A stretch of 47,262 nt of DNA from DATGFK01 sp040007395 (GTDB lineage Bacteria > Chloroflexota > Anaerolineae > Aggregatilineales > UBA2796), in contig JBDTVG010000202.1 in NCBI GenBank assembly GCA_040007395.1, positions 1 to 47,262 on the forward strand, in the 5' to 3' direction. This document shows positions 33,308 through 40,966 of the stretch, in pieces. The translations under genes were made by a program, and so were the position numbers. The notes beneath the pieces were generated by a model. It saw only the letters and a list, made by a program, of their open reading frames with translations, was not told the DNA's origin and searched no databases. Each line of letters opens with the position of its first letter. Within the stretch, counting starts at the first letter, position 1.

Positions 33308-36300
33308 TTAAGCAAGATTACGCCGCTGCGCCATCTCAATAATTCCTTCGTCCGTGATAGAAGTCAGCGCTTCCACAGGAACGCTCATATCTGCTGCCAA
33401 CGCTTCACGGATTTTCTTAATCGCTTCCTGCGAAGCCGCCACTGCTACCGGAGCAGTTGTTGTCGCTGTTACACTCTGCGTATGGTTAGCGCCATTGCCA
33501 GAGGCTGTCGTCGCTGGCTGCCCAACGGGTTCAAGTGCCAGCTCCTCCGTGTCTTCAGGCAGAGCTAGCCAATCGGCGGGTGGGAGTTGCCAGCTCAGAA
33601 TCTCGCCTACCCATGCATCCAACTCCTGTACCATGTCTTTCTCGTAGACCGACGCGACTTGTACCACACTGACACGCCCAGATTCCACGATAAAGCCACG
33701 TCCTAACGGCATCTTCATATCGACAAAACTGCGCGGAACACGACCATTAAGTGGTGTGGAACCCGCGCTTTCAATGTCCATCGCCAGTCCGAAACGGGTA
33801 GCAGCAAGAGGCCGCGTCAGGTCATCACTGGATTTTAGGGCGTTCTGCGAACCGCATACTACGAAATGCAGACCCTTCTTGCCAAAGCGGCGGGCCAGAT
33901 TGCCCAATTTCTGCTTGAGGTTGTTGTCTTTTTCAAACAGATCCTCGGCATCATCATAGTTATCGAAAATAACGAGAAGGGTGCGGTTTTTACCGTCCGG
34001 CCCGAACTCGTATTCCAGATGTTGCGCGAGTTTGAGTAGGCCTGCTTTGTTCGAGATAACACTGCCTAGCACATGTGGCAGATCATCAATGCGGCGCTGC
34101 CCGCCGTAATCCCCAAGTTTGCCCTGAAAATCGATCAGTACCATTTGCACATCTTCTGGGCTGTAGGTATAGGCAAGCGTCAGAATCAAGTTGTACAGGG
34201 TCATCGACTTACCTGATGATGGCTGCCCTGTGATCAGGAAATGCAGCTTCTGAGTCAGGGGCAGCCACTTGGTATCGAGGTTGGCATCGTCTTTGCCAAT
34301 GGCGATCCGCAGTGGTTTTTCACCAACAAAGCCCTGTGGCTCGATCTTGCCATCACTGAAAATCGTGCGCAGTTCGACGCGCTCTGGCAAGGTACCAATA
34401 CGCTGTGGCTCTGGATACTGTTTACCTGCCCGCTGGATGATCTCGACAAACTGTAGTAGCTTGGTCGTCTCGTTGATACGTTCCGGTCCCTGCCGTTCGG
34501 CTGGTGTCACACCCAGTGGTACTGCCACCTGAAATTCGAGTGGTGAACGTCCTACTGTTACAAAGCCGCGCCCCGGCAGTTCCTCGACAAAACGCGCTCC
34601 GCGTCCTACCACAGACGAATATTCACTATCCTCCGCGAGTTTGAGTGTCATGCGCTCCGAGAACAGGCTATACAACTTACCCACCGCGCTTACCTGATCC
34701 GCCGTGACAACAAAGTGAACACCCATCGACAAACCCTCGCGGATGAGGGAACCAAGCACTTCCAGCAGCGGTTCAAAGCTGGTCTTGAATTCAACAAAGT
34801 TATCGATGATGACCAGAATGGCGGGCAGTCGTTCAGTGGCGACTTCATTGTAGTTGTACAGGTTTGTTGCGTTGGCAGCGCTCAGGATCGCCTTGCGCCG
34901 TTCGATCTCTTCATCTAGCCAGCGAATGAGCCGTTGGACTCGTTCCGTCTCTTGGGCCAGAATATAGGCTCCGGTGTGGCGTAGGTTTTCTTCCTTGAAG
35001 ACTTCAAGGTTACGGTTGCCGAAATCCAAGATATACAGATTCAAATCCTGCGGCGAGTGTGTGGCGATCAGGCTGGTGATAAGCGTGCGAAGGAAAGTCG
35101 ATTTACCCCACCCTGCCGCACCGAACAAGACATAGTGTCCACGCACCAAATTGAGTCTAAGCGCTTGCAGTTTGGCATTGGATGGGTCATCGATCAGCCC
35201 GATAACAGCCCGCATCGCCCGATTTTCCCATTCTACGTTTTCCCAATGCTCGATATTCCCATTTACCCAGCCGTTGATCGCAGGGCTAAGCGTGAAGGGA
35301 GTATCTTCAGGGTAGCCGTAGCGGATAAATTCCTGATCTTCGTCGCGCAGATATTCAACTTCAATCGGCACAGGCTTCGCGGCAAGATTCCCGGCGGCAA
35401 TCGCATAGGCTTCGGGTTCATCCAGCGACATATAGCCGGGCAGTGGAGAAGGCCAAGGCTTGCGTGGCTTCTGTCCGAAGCGTAGTTCATCTCTAGTTAA
35501 CTCTGCCATGCGTTTGGTGTAATCGACCAGCACTTCGTATAGCTTGGGCGGCTCGACTTCGAGAGTATCCAGCCAGATCACGTCCTGCTGCCCATAGCGG
35601 TTCAGGCGCTCCTTGAGGATTTCCTGTTCCTCGCCTGTACTTTGCAATGAGTAATCATCGCCCGTATAGGCGATCTGGATTTCCTGCAAGTTATCATTGC
35701 CGACCTGCAAATAGCCGCGTCCGGGGACACCATTGGGCAGATAGGCCGCGTCGGGACGGCGCAAGAGTTCGTTACTTTCGTCCTTTGTTTCGACGCGCAG
35801 GCAAATCCTGAACTTGATATTGGCCCGCATCTGGTCGGTGACACCACTCGGACGCTGTGCTGCCAGAATCAGGCTGACACCCAGTGAACGTCCCAAGCGT
35901 GTGATGCTGTCCAACTGCGCTTTATATTCCGCGTTATTGGCGATCATTTCTGCGAACTCATCGATGATGATAAACAGATGCGCATAATTATCGCGCCGCT
36001 TGAGATGCAGCCCGCGCTTGCGGTACTGGACGATGTGTTTGCTATCAGTATCACGGTTCACGGTCTGGCGGCGGTTCAATTCGGCGTTGATGGCGGCAAA
36101 CATCCGTGCCACCGCACCCTGACTCAAGTTCGTGACTTTATCAACGGTGTGCGGCAGGTTATCGAAAGGATCGAAGGCCGAACCACCTTTGTAGTCCACC
36201 AGTACAAAGTTGACAATGCTTGGATCGTAGCGGATCGCTAGACCGAGGATCAAGGTCATTAGCAGTTCCGATTTGCCGGAGCCAGTGCTACCAGCGACCA

Positions 36301-37978
36301 TGCCATGCACGCCGTCGGCATCAGCGGAGAATTTGAGCGTGCGCGGCTCGTTGCCCGACAGATGCCCAATCGTAACTTTGATCCAGTCGGCGTAATTGCC
36401 ACCGCGTAGACTTTTTACCCATTTGTCGTGAATTTCCAGATTTTCGATAGTCGTAGCGTGGTTCATCTCAAGCATATCCACGCCGCGTGGCAAGTCGGTG
36501 CCGTAGCTACGGCGAACCTCGCATTCCGCTAACCCTGCGGCAAACGCGGCGAGAGCGCGTGGGTCCCAAATCGCGTCGGCTTGCCCGACGTAGCGTGGCG
36601 TGTTCAGGCCAATTTCGGCATACAGGAATCTCACCCCAACTTCGTCGCCTAACTTAATACTTTGGGCCGCCGTGTGAGCGCTGCTGTGGACAGGCTGGAC
36701 GCTCTGGTTTTGGTATGAGATCAACTCGATCACAGCGCGGCAGCCGCTTGGAACTTTGCTGCGTTCTGGCACCAAAAAGAGCACGCCAGCACCAAGCGAT
36801 TTGCCCTGCTGCATTAATAGCGAGAGCGCCGCTTCACTTTCCATGTTCCGCAGCGCTGACGACGAATTTTCATTCAGGTCGAGCAGATCTACGACAATCA
36901 GCATGAACGGTAGCGTAACATCGATATTATCTTTGTCGTCGGAGTCGCGCAGACGACGTGCCCGCCGTTCCAGTTCTGACCAGATCGATTTCCAGTACAG
37001 CGATACCTTATCTTTAGTGCCGTCCATATCATCGTCGGAGGCAGTTTGCTTTTCGTCATCGAAGCATAGAGACGTGCTACTGGTCTTGCCGACCTTGCAG
37101 TGTGGCAGGTTGGCAGTCCAACGCCAGCGTGTTTCGGCTTGTTTAGTACCCAGAATAAAAAGCTGTGCATCAGTCGGCGCATGGAAGGCCACGAAATGCG
37201 TCAGCAGAGAATTGACAAAGGCATACAACGCTTGACGCGCCTCTGGTTTATTGGCGCTATCTTTGGGTAACGCGATTCCAATTGTGCCGGGGACGACCTG
37301 CTCAGGTTCTTTGGTTTCGTCTTCGACCTCATCTTCAGTTTTGTCTGGCACATAATGTTCATACAGCGGGATCGTGATCGGCACATCGGTGACAAAAAGG
37401 GCATCCTCGGCAAGCCGTTCCGCTTCACGCATCTGCGGATTCTCTTCATTTTCCGTTTGTGCCACTTTGTAGATCACGGTGGAGGGCATTGTGCCAATTC
37501 CCAAACGCACCAGCCCAAAATCCTCGTCTTCACTGCGACGTTCCCACAGACGCGATCCACCACGTGTATCCGGTGTCTTGCCGTTAATCTTGAGTACTGT
37601 ACCGGGTTCGGGATAGTTCCACTGATAGAAAAAGCGCTGTTTGTCCTGTGCCGTCACCATTTCTTTACGCAGTTCAACTAGCCGTTGATCATAGTCGCGC
37701 TGCTTGCGAGTCGCTTCAGAGCGTATATGAAACACGTTGTAAAGCGCAACACCAGTAGAAACGAATACAGCAAGCGCCATGGGGATCAGAAAGGAGATAT
37801 TCGTCGAACCCTGCCCCGAAGCGCTTACGATCACGTAACCCAAAATCGTGACGACAGGGACAAGGGATTGCCAGAGAGGTTGCTTTTCCTGCTCGATCTT
37901 GGGCGGCGCAGGGATTTCTATTTCATCTATCGGGAGTTCTGGCTGTATACGTGGGGGACGTTCAACAATTTCGGGCAT
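33308..37978 (-). CDS. EssC/EccC-like FtsK/SpoIIIE secretion ATPase
   Basis: A 1556-aa motor of the type VII secretion kind. After a Pro-rich N-terminus, two membrane segments lie at about 39-83 (LVPVVTILGYVIVSASGQG, FLIPMALAVFVSTGVALYNV). Three FtsK/SpoIIIE ATPase domains follow. D1 has GSTGSGKSELL (about 561) and IIIDEFAEM. D2 has GAAGWGKSTFL (about 951) and VIIDNFVEF. D3 has GQPSSGKSMTL (about 1249) and VIFDNYDDAE. The Walker-B glutamate is missing in D2 and D3, as is common outside D1 in this family. The extreme C-terminus carries the ~34-residue motif also found twice in the next protein. ATG at 37978 is chosen; a TTG at 38029 lacks a ribosome site. It would energise export of WXG100 substrates. 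Confidence 0.93.
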   Translation of the reverse strand: MPEIVERPPRIQPELPIDEIEIPAPPKIEQEKQPLWQSLVPVVTILGYVIVSASGQGSTNISFLIPMALAVFVSTGVALYNVFHIRSEATRKQRDYDQRLVELRKEMVTAQDKQRFFYQWNYPEPGTVLKINGKTPDTRGGSRLWERRSEDEDFGLVRLGIGTMPSTVIYKVAQTENEENPQMREAERLAEDALFVTDVPITIPLYEHYVPDKTEDEVEDETKEPEQVVPGTIGIALPKDSANKPEARQALYAFVNSLLTHFVAFHAPTDAQLFILGTKQAETRWRWTANLPHCKVGKTSSTSLCFDDEKQTASDDDMDGTKDKVSLYWKSIWSELERRARRLRDSDDKDNIDVTLPFMLIVVDLLDLNENSSSALRNMESEAALSLLMQQGKSLGAGVLFLVPERSKVPSGCRAVIELISYQNQSVQPVHSSAHTAAQSIKLGDEVGVRFLYAEIGLNTPRYVGQADAIWDPRALAAFAAGLAECEVRRSYGTDLPRGVDMLEMNHATTIENLEIHDKWVKSLRGGNYADWIKVTIGHLSGNEPRTLKFSADADGVHGMVAGSTGSGKSELLMTLILGLAIRYDPSIVNFVLVDYKGGSAFDPFDNLPHTVDKVTNLSQGAVARMFAAINAELNRRQTVNRDTDSKHIVQYRKRGLHLKRRDNYAHLFIIIDEFAEMIANNAEYKAQLDSITRLGRSLGVSLILAAQRPSGVTDQMRANIKFRICLRVETKDESNELLRRPDAAYLPNGVPGRGYLQVGNDNLQEIQIAYTGDDYSLQSTGEEQEILKERLNRYGQQDVIWLDTLEVEPPKLYEVLVDYTKRMAELTRDELRFGQKPRKPWPSPLPGYMSLDEPEAYAIAAGNLAAKPVPIEVEYLRDEDQEFIRYGYPEDTPFTLSPAINGWVNGNIEHWENVEWENRAMRAVIGLIDDPSNAKLQALRLNLVRGHYVLFGAAGWGKSTFLRTLITSLIATHSPQDLNLYILDFGNRNLEVFKEENLRHTGAYILAQETERVQRLIRWLDEEIERRKAILSAANATNLYNYNEVATERLPAILVIIDNFVEFKTSFEPLLEVLGSLIREGLSMGVHFVVTADQVSAVGKLYSLFSERMTLKLAEDSEYSSVVGRGARFVEELPGRGFVTVGRSPLEFQVAVPLGVTPAERQGPERINETTKLLQFVEIIQRAGKQYPEPQRIGTLPERVELRTIFSDGKIEPQGFVGEKPLRIAIGKDDANLDTKWLPLTQKLHFLITGQPSSGKSMTLYNLILTLAYTYSPEDVQMVLIDFQGKLGDYGGQRRIDDLPHVLGSVISNKAGLLKLAQHLEYEFGPDGKNRTLLVIFDNYDDAEDLFEKDNNLKQKLGNLARRFGKKGLHFVVCGSQNALKSSDDLTRPLAATRFGLAMDIESAGSTPLNGRVPRSFVDMKMPLGRGFIVESGRVSVVQVASVYEKDMVQELDAWVGEILSWQLPPADWLALPEDTEELALEPVGQPATTASGNGANHTQSVTATTTAPVAVAASQEAIKKIREALAADMSVPVEALTSITDEGIIEMAQRRNLA

Positions 37979-38151
37979 AAGTCCGTTCCCATCATTTAGG
38001 GTGCGTACATGAAAATTCGTTTGAACCAAAATTAAAATCGACGCATAATATAGTGATTGTTCGTGTATTTATCAATGCACATCAACGCAGATCACTATAA
38101 ACCATCTAAATTTTCGCAGCATTACTATCGACTGTCAATATAAGGGTAGCT

Positions 38152-39354
38152 ATGAAACACATCTGTACACACTGTCGGCAAACTTCTGCTGACGGAAACC
38201 TATGGTGTCAGGATATTGAGTGCCCCGCCGGAAAGTTGCCTACGCTGATGAATTACGGCGACTTCCTCGGCAACTTTCAGATTGCGCGGCTGCTGCGGGT
38301 TATCAAAACCGCTGCCATCTATGAAGTAATACTTGATAAGCAGACCTACTTGCTAAAAGTTGCCAATCAGGGCTGCGAAAATTACCTTCAACGCGAAGCC
38401 TACGTAATCCAAGCGCTCAACGTTTCTGTACCCAACCATCCTGCCATTCCCAAGCTCGTCCCCCATAAACAGGCTAATAGTGACGATCCCTATGGGATTT
38501 CGACTTTTCGTGGCGAAACCGTCTATTTTACGCTGTTGGAGCATGTCAAAGGCGAATTTCTGAGCGACTACTTACTGAATAATCCTGAACCTTGGCATCA
38601 GTATGTGGGCTGGTTTATCAAAACGTTGTCAGAGGCCGTTCATTTTCTGCATGGTCTGGCACTGCAAGCAGGCGAAGATGGCTATCTACACCTGAATCTC
38701 AACCCAGACAACATTCTTGTTACATTGAATAAGGGTGGTGTGCCGCAACCTGTACTGATCGACATGGGAATTTTGCAACCGCTTGCTATCGATAAGAATG
38801 ATCCTCGCCTCAAAATGACCAGCGCACTCGACTTGTCAGACGTTCAGCGCTTCGAACGCTACTCGCTGGTTGCTTACATTCCACCCGAACTCAGCAACAG
38901 CAATTCAACTCGAACGGTCACACTGACCTCGGCAACGGACGTGTACGGCTTGGGATTGCTACTCTATGAGATGCTGGCGGGTCATCCGGCTTACAAATAC
39001 AAACTCAAAAAACGGGATGTGATTCTTAGTCAGGTAAGTAGCGTAAAAACGATACCTCCTCCCCTAACACGAGAGGACTTGCCCGCGATTAAATCAAAGG
39101 ACATTCAGTTGGCGTTGATCGAAGTGGTGAACCGGGCGATCTTAAAAGCACCTGAACAACGGTTTGCAACGGCGAAAGAATTGCACGATCAACTTGAGCG
39201 TTTGTACGGCCCGGTGCGCGAACGGGCGGCAAATCGATTTATGTCGAATCCGCGTACCACTCTGCTGGTAGCAGTGTCCCTGATCTTGACGGCACTGTCG
39301 ATCACCGTCTTCATTTTGCTTATGCTCATTCTGGCAACACGCTTTAGCGTTTAA
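38152..39354 (+). CDS. Membrane-anchored pseudokinase with zinc ribbon (EssB-like)
   Basis: A 400-aa protein, divergent from the EssC-like gene. It opens with a zinc ribbon (C5, C8, C19, C24). A protein-kinase fold follows (about 35-350): the lysine K69 in TYLLKVA, catalytic-loop region H180-LNLNPDN187, and a DMG in place of DFG (D204). The catalytic Asp of HRD is Asn182 and the usual loop Lys is Asn184. The Gly-rich loop is absent. It is therefore a pseudokinase by motif. A single membrane span lies at about 371-397, with almost no outside tail. EssB of Firmicutes T7SS is likewise a pseudokinase plus one span, but has a long outer domain. Context supports an EssB-like scaffold; orthology is inference. 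Confidence 0.85.
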   Translation: MKHICTHCRQTSADGNLWCQDIECPAGKLPTLMNYGDFLGNFQIARLLRVIKTAAIYEVILDKQTYLLKVANQGCENYLQREAYVIQALNVSVPNHPAIPKLVPHKQANSDDPYGISTFRGETVYFTLLEHVKGEFLSDYLLNNPEPWHQYVGWFIKTLSEAVHFLHGLALQAGEDGYLHLNLNPDNILVTLNKGGVPQPVLIDMGILQPLAIDKNDPRLKMTSALDLSDVQRFERYSLVAYIPPELSNSNSTRTVTLTSATDVYGLGLLLYEMLAGHPAYKYKLKKRDVILSQVSSVKTIPPPLTREDLPAIKSKDIQLALIEVVNRAILKAPEQRFATAKELHDQLERLYGPVRERAANRFMSNPRTTLLVAVSLILTALSITVFILLMLILATRFSV

Positions 39355-39359
39355 AATAA

Positions 39360-39401
39360 CGCAAGGGGTTTTGTGCGTTAATGCTCGATAGACCCCTTGC
39401 G
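39360..39401. terminator. Bidirectional terminator between pseudokinase and WXG100 operon
   Basis: CGCAAGGGGT (39360-39369) pairs with ACCCCTTGCG (39392-39401) around a 22-base loop, with T-rich sequence beyond the arm on the minus strand (TTATTTTAAA). It lies just after the pseudokinase stop and 40 bases beyond the last WXG100 gene, where the two units converge. Confidence 0.65.
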
Positions 39402-39441
39402 AAAATCTGTTAGATAGTTAGTGCAGATGTGGCAAGGCTAA

Positions 39442-39717
39442 TCAGCCCGACTGTGAAGCACGCTCGACCTGATCGGCTTCCTTCATGGCATACTCGCCAA
39501 GGCTTTGAAGTCGGGTGGCTGCTTTAGCGATCTTGGGTTGGATGTGGGCAATATAACGCTCCACAGCCAGACCGCCGACTAGACCAATAAAGGCGGTGGT
39601 ACGCAAGATCATCATCTGCACTTCGAGCATCGCGCTGACAACCTTGAGTACGGCTCCGATGGCTTCACACCCTTTGGCAATTGCCCGCACCTGCGGGACA
39701 TTCATTCTGTCGGTCAT
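39442..39717 (-). CDS. WXG100-like small helical protein 4
   Basis: A 91-aa protein, last of four small genes in an operon. It is all-helix by composition: a first helix (about 8-38), then a hydrophobic turn region AFIGLVGGLA (about 41-50), then a second amphipathic helix ending YAMKEADQVERA. The WxG turn is replaced by FIG. The hydrophobic centre is stronger than in typical WXG100 proteins, so it might be membrane-inserting or pore-like. AGGAG lies 10 bases before the ATG. Its position beside three WXG100-like genes and an EssC-like motor supports a secreted substrate or chaperone partner. Family call is moderate. Confidence 0.6.
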   Translation of the reverse strand: MTDRMNVPQVRAIAKGCEAIGAVLKVVSAMLEVQMMILRTTAFIGLVGGLAVERYIAHIQPKIAKAATRLQSLGEYAMKEADQVERASQSG

Positions 39718-39752
39718 GATAGAGACTCCTAGTAATTACAGGCTAGTCTAGC

Positions 39753-40076
39753 TTAGAATATGTGTGAGAAGACGTTGCCTAGATCGTTGACAACATTGGC
39801 GGCTTTGCTGTCGCCAGCGTCAATGGCAGCCATGGATGATCCCAGACCGGAAAATATATTTCCGAAAACGCCTGTAATATCCGACAACTCGGCAATGATT
39901 TGCTTCAACTGGTTGACAAACTCATCCGCGTTTGGGCCAACCCAGACACCGCCCGCAATGCTATTGATAAAGCCGTTGATCGGCTCAATGGCTTGGCTGA
40001 CAACATTACCCTTCTGTTTGGTGATTTCGTGGGTAACACCCTCGACCAACTTGCGAACCATCGAAAAGATGCTCAT
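39753..40076 (-). CDS. WXG100-like protein 3 with WVG turn
   Basis: A 107-aa protein. It has a helix (about 4-38), then GGVWVGPNADEFVNQLKQII, which contains a true W-x-G turn (WVG) followed by the usual acidic/aromatic DEF, then a second helix and a Gly/Ser-rich stretch (GNIFSGLGSSMAAIDAG). The chain ends LGNVFSHIF. The Phe at the end does not match the classical YxxxD/E export signal. A very strong ribosome site (GGGAGGGG) precedes the ATG. It fits a substrate of the T7SS-like motor, probably acting as a helical-hairpin dimer with one of its neighbours. Confidence 0.75.
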   Translation of the reverse strand: MSIFSMVRKLVEGVTHEITKQKGNVVSQAIEPINGFINSIAGGVWVGPNADEFVNQLKQIIAELSDITGVFGNIFSGLGSSMAAIDAGDSKAANVVNDLGNVFSHIF

Positions 40077-40125
40077 GCGATTCCCCTCCCGTTATTTTTT
40101 TAGGGTATAGAACACGAATTGAATG

Positions 40126-40413
40126 CTAATTGGGTTTGAAAGCTTCGAACAACTGCCAGCGCTCACGCTCGACAAAAGCAGCTTGTTCTTCCAGCTTAGC
40201 CGCCAACCGTTCGATGGCGGGGGTTAGATTGGCACGGATTGCGTTTTCAAATGCTGCCCCGGCATTACCCTTGAGCGCATCCTGTTCAAGCTGTTTGGCG
40301 ATCTTATTTACGTCCGCAGTGATTTGGTCGCGCAGCAGTTTAGCAGTATTACGCATCTGCTCAACCATCTGATCGACCTGTTCAAAGTTGATGACAACTT
40401 CTTCACCAGCCAT
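40126..40413 (-). CDS. WXG100-like protein 2
   Basis: A 95-aa, strongly helical protein. The first helix (about 8-48) is rich in Gln/Lys/Glu. The turn is ALKGNAGAAFENAI, with Leu-Lys-Gly in the place of W-x-G and the conserved Ala/Phe pattern after it. The second helix (about 58-90) ends EERERWQLF-like (VERERWQLFEAF). Size, hairpin layout and operon position fit the ESAT-6/WXG100 superfamily. AGGAGA lies 9 bases before the ATG. It could be the partner of protein 1 in a heterodimer, as in EsxA/EsxB. Confidence 0.78.
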   Translation of the reverse strand: MAGEEVVINFEQVDQMVEQMRNTAKLLRDQITADVNKIAKQLEQDALKGNAGAAFENAIRANLTPAIERLAAKLEEQAAFVERERWQLFEAFKPN

Positions 40414-40436
40414 AGTTACTTATCTCCTATCAAAAC

Positions 40437-40739
40437 TTAGAAATTGAGAGAGTTCTTTGCTTGTTCTTCGGCTTGCTGCATGATATTGCTAACTTGGTTC
40501 GTGACCTGACCTGCCATTGACAACGCTTGGGCGAGCCGGTTCAGTCCGATAAGTATTTCATTGTCCATCACGTTAAAGAACTGGTTAGCCGCAGGTGCTT
40601 TCCAACCACCACTTTTTAGAGTCTGAAGATGACTCTCAAGTTGGCTAGTAGATTGTTTAACTTGCCCCGCATTACTATCAAACTGTCCAGAGATCTGTTT
40701 CAAGCCATCGTGGTTAGTGTGAACTGTATCTGCTGCCAT
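40437..40739 (-). CDS. WXG100-like protein 1
   Basis: A 100-aa protein, first gene of the small-protein operon. It has a first helix (about 10-42), a turn GGWKAPAANQFFNVMD holding the conserved Trp (W-K-A rather than W-x-G) and the aromatic FF, then a second helix through QALSMAGQVTNQVSNIMQQA. This is the clearest WXG100 layout of the four. A GAGGGA ribosome site precedes the ATG and a TATAAT-type promoter lies about 45 bases upstream. It is the best candidate for the main secreted substrate of the system. Confidence 0.85.
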   Translation of the reverse strand: MAADTVHTNHDGLKQISGQFDSNAGQVKQSTSQLESHLQTLKSGGWKAPAANQFFNVMDNEILIGLNRLAQALSMAGQVTNQVSNIMQQAEEQAKNSLNF

Positions 40740-40784
40740 AGTAAATCCCTCACATCTATAGACGCTTCACGGTAGTTAAGTTAC

Positions 40785-40790
40785 ATTATA
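40785..40790 (-). promoter_or_regulatory. Candidate -10 box of the WXG100 operon
   Basis: TATAAT on the minus strand (ATTATA at 40785-40790), 45-51 bases upstream of the first WXG100-like start. The -35 position is weak (GCACTG-like). The same interval must contain the divergent promoter for the vWA-FHA gene. Confidence 0.4.
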
Positions 40791-40966
40791 TGCTTAAATC
40801 CTGTACTCAGTGCAGGCGAAGGTTGTTAAAAATTTGTATTGTAAAAAAAGCATCGATTTTCCACAAAGGTTTATCATTATCTCCGGAGATTCTTTACGAT
40901 TTGAAGTTAGCAGCACAAATCACGCATGACAATACACGAATTTATCAAGGGAGCTTAACGCAATCA

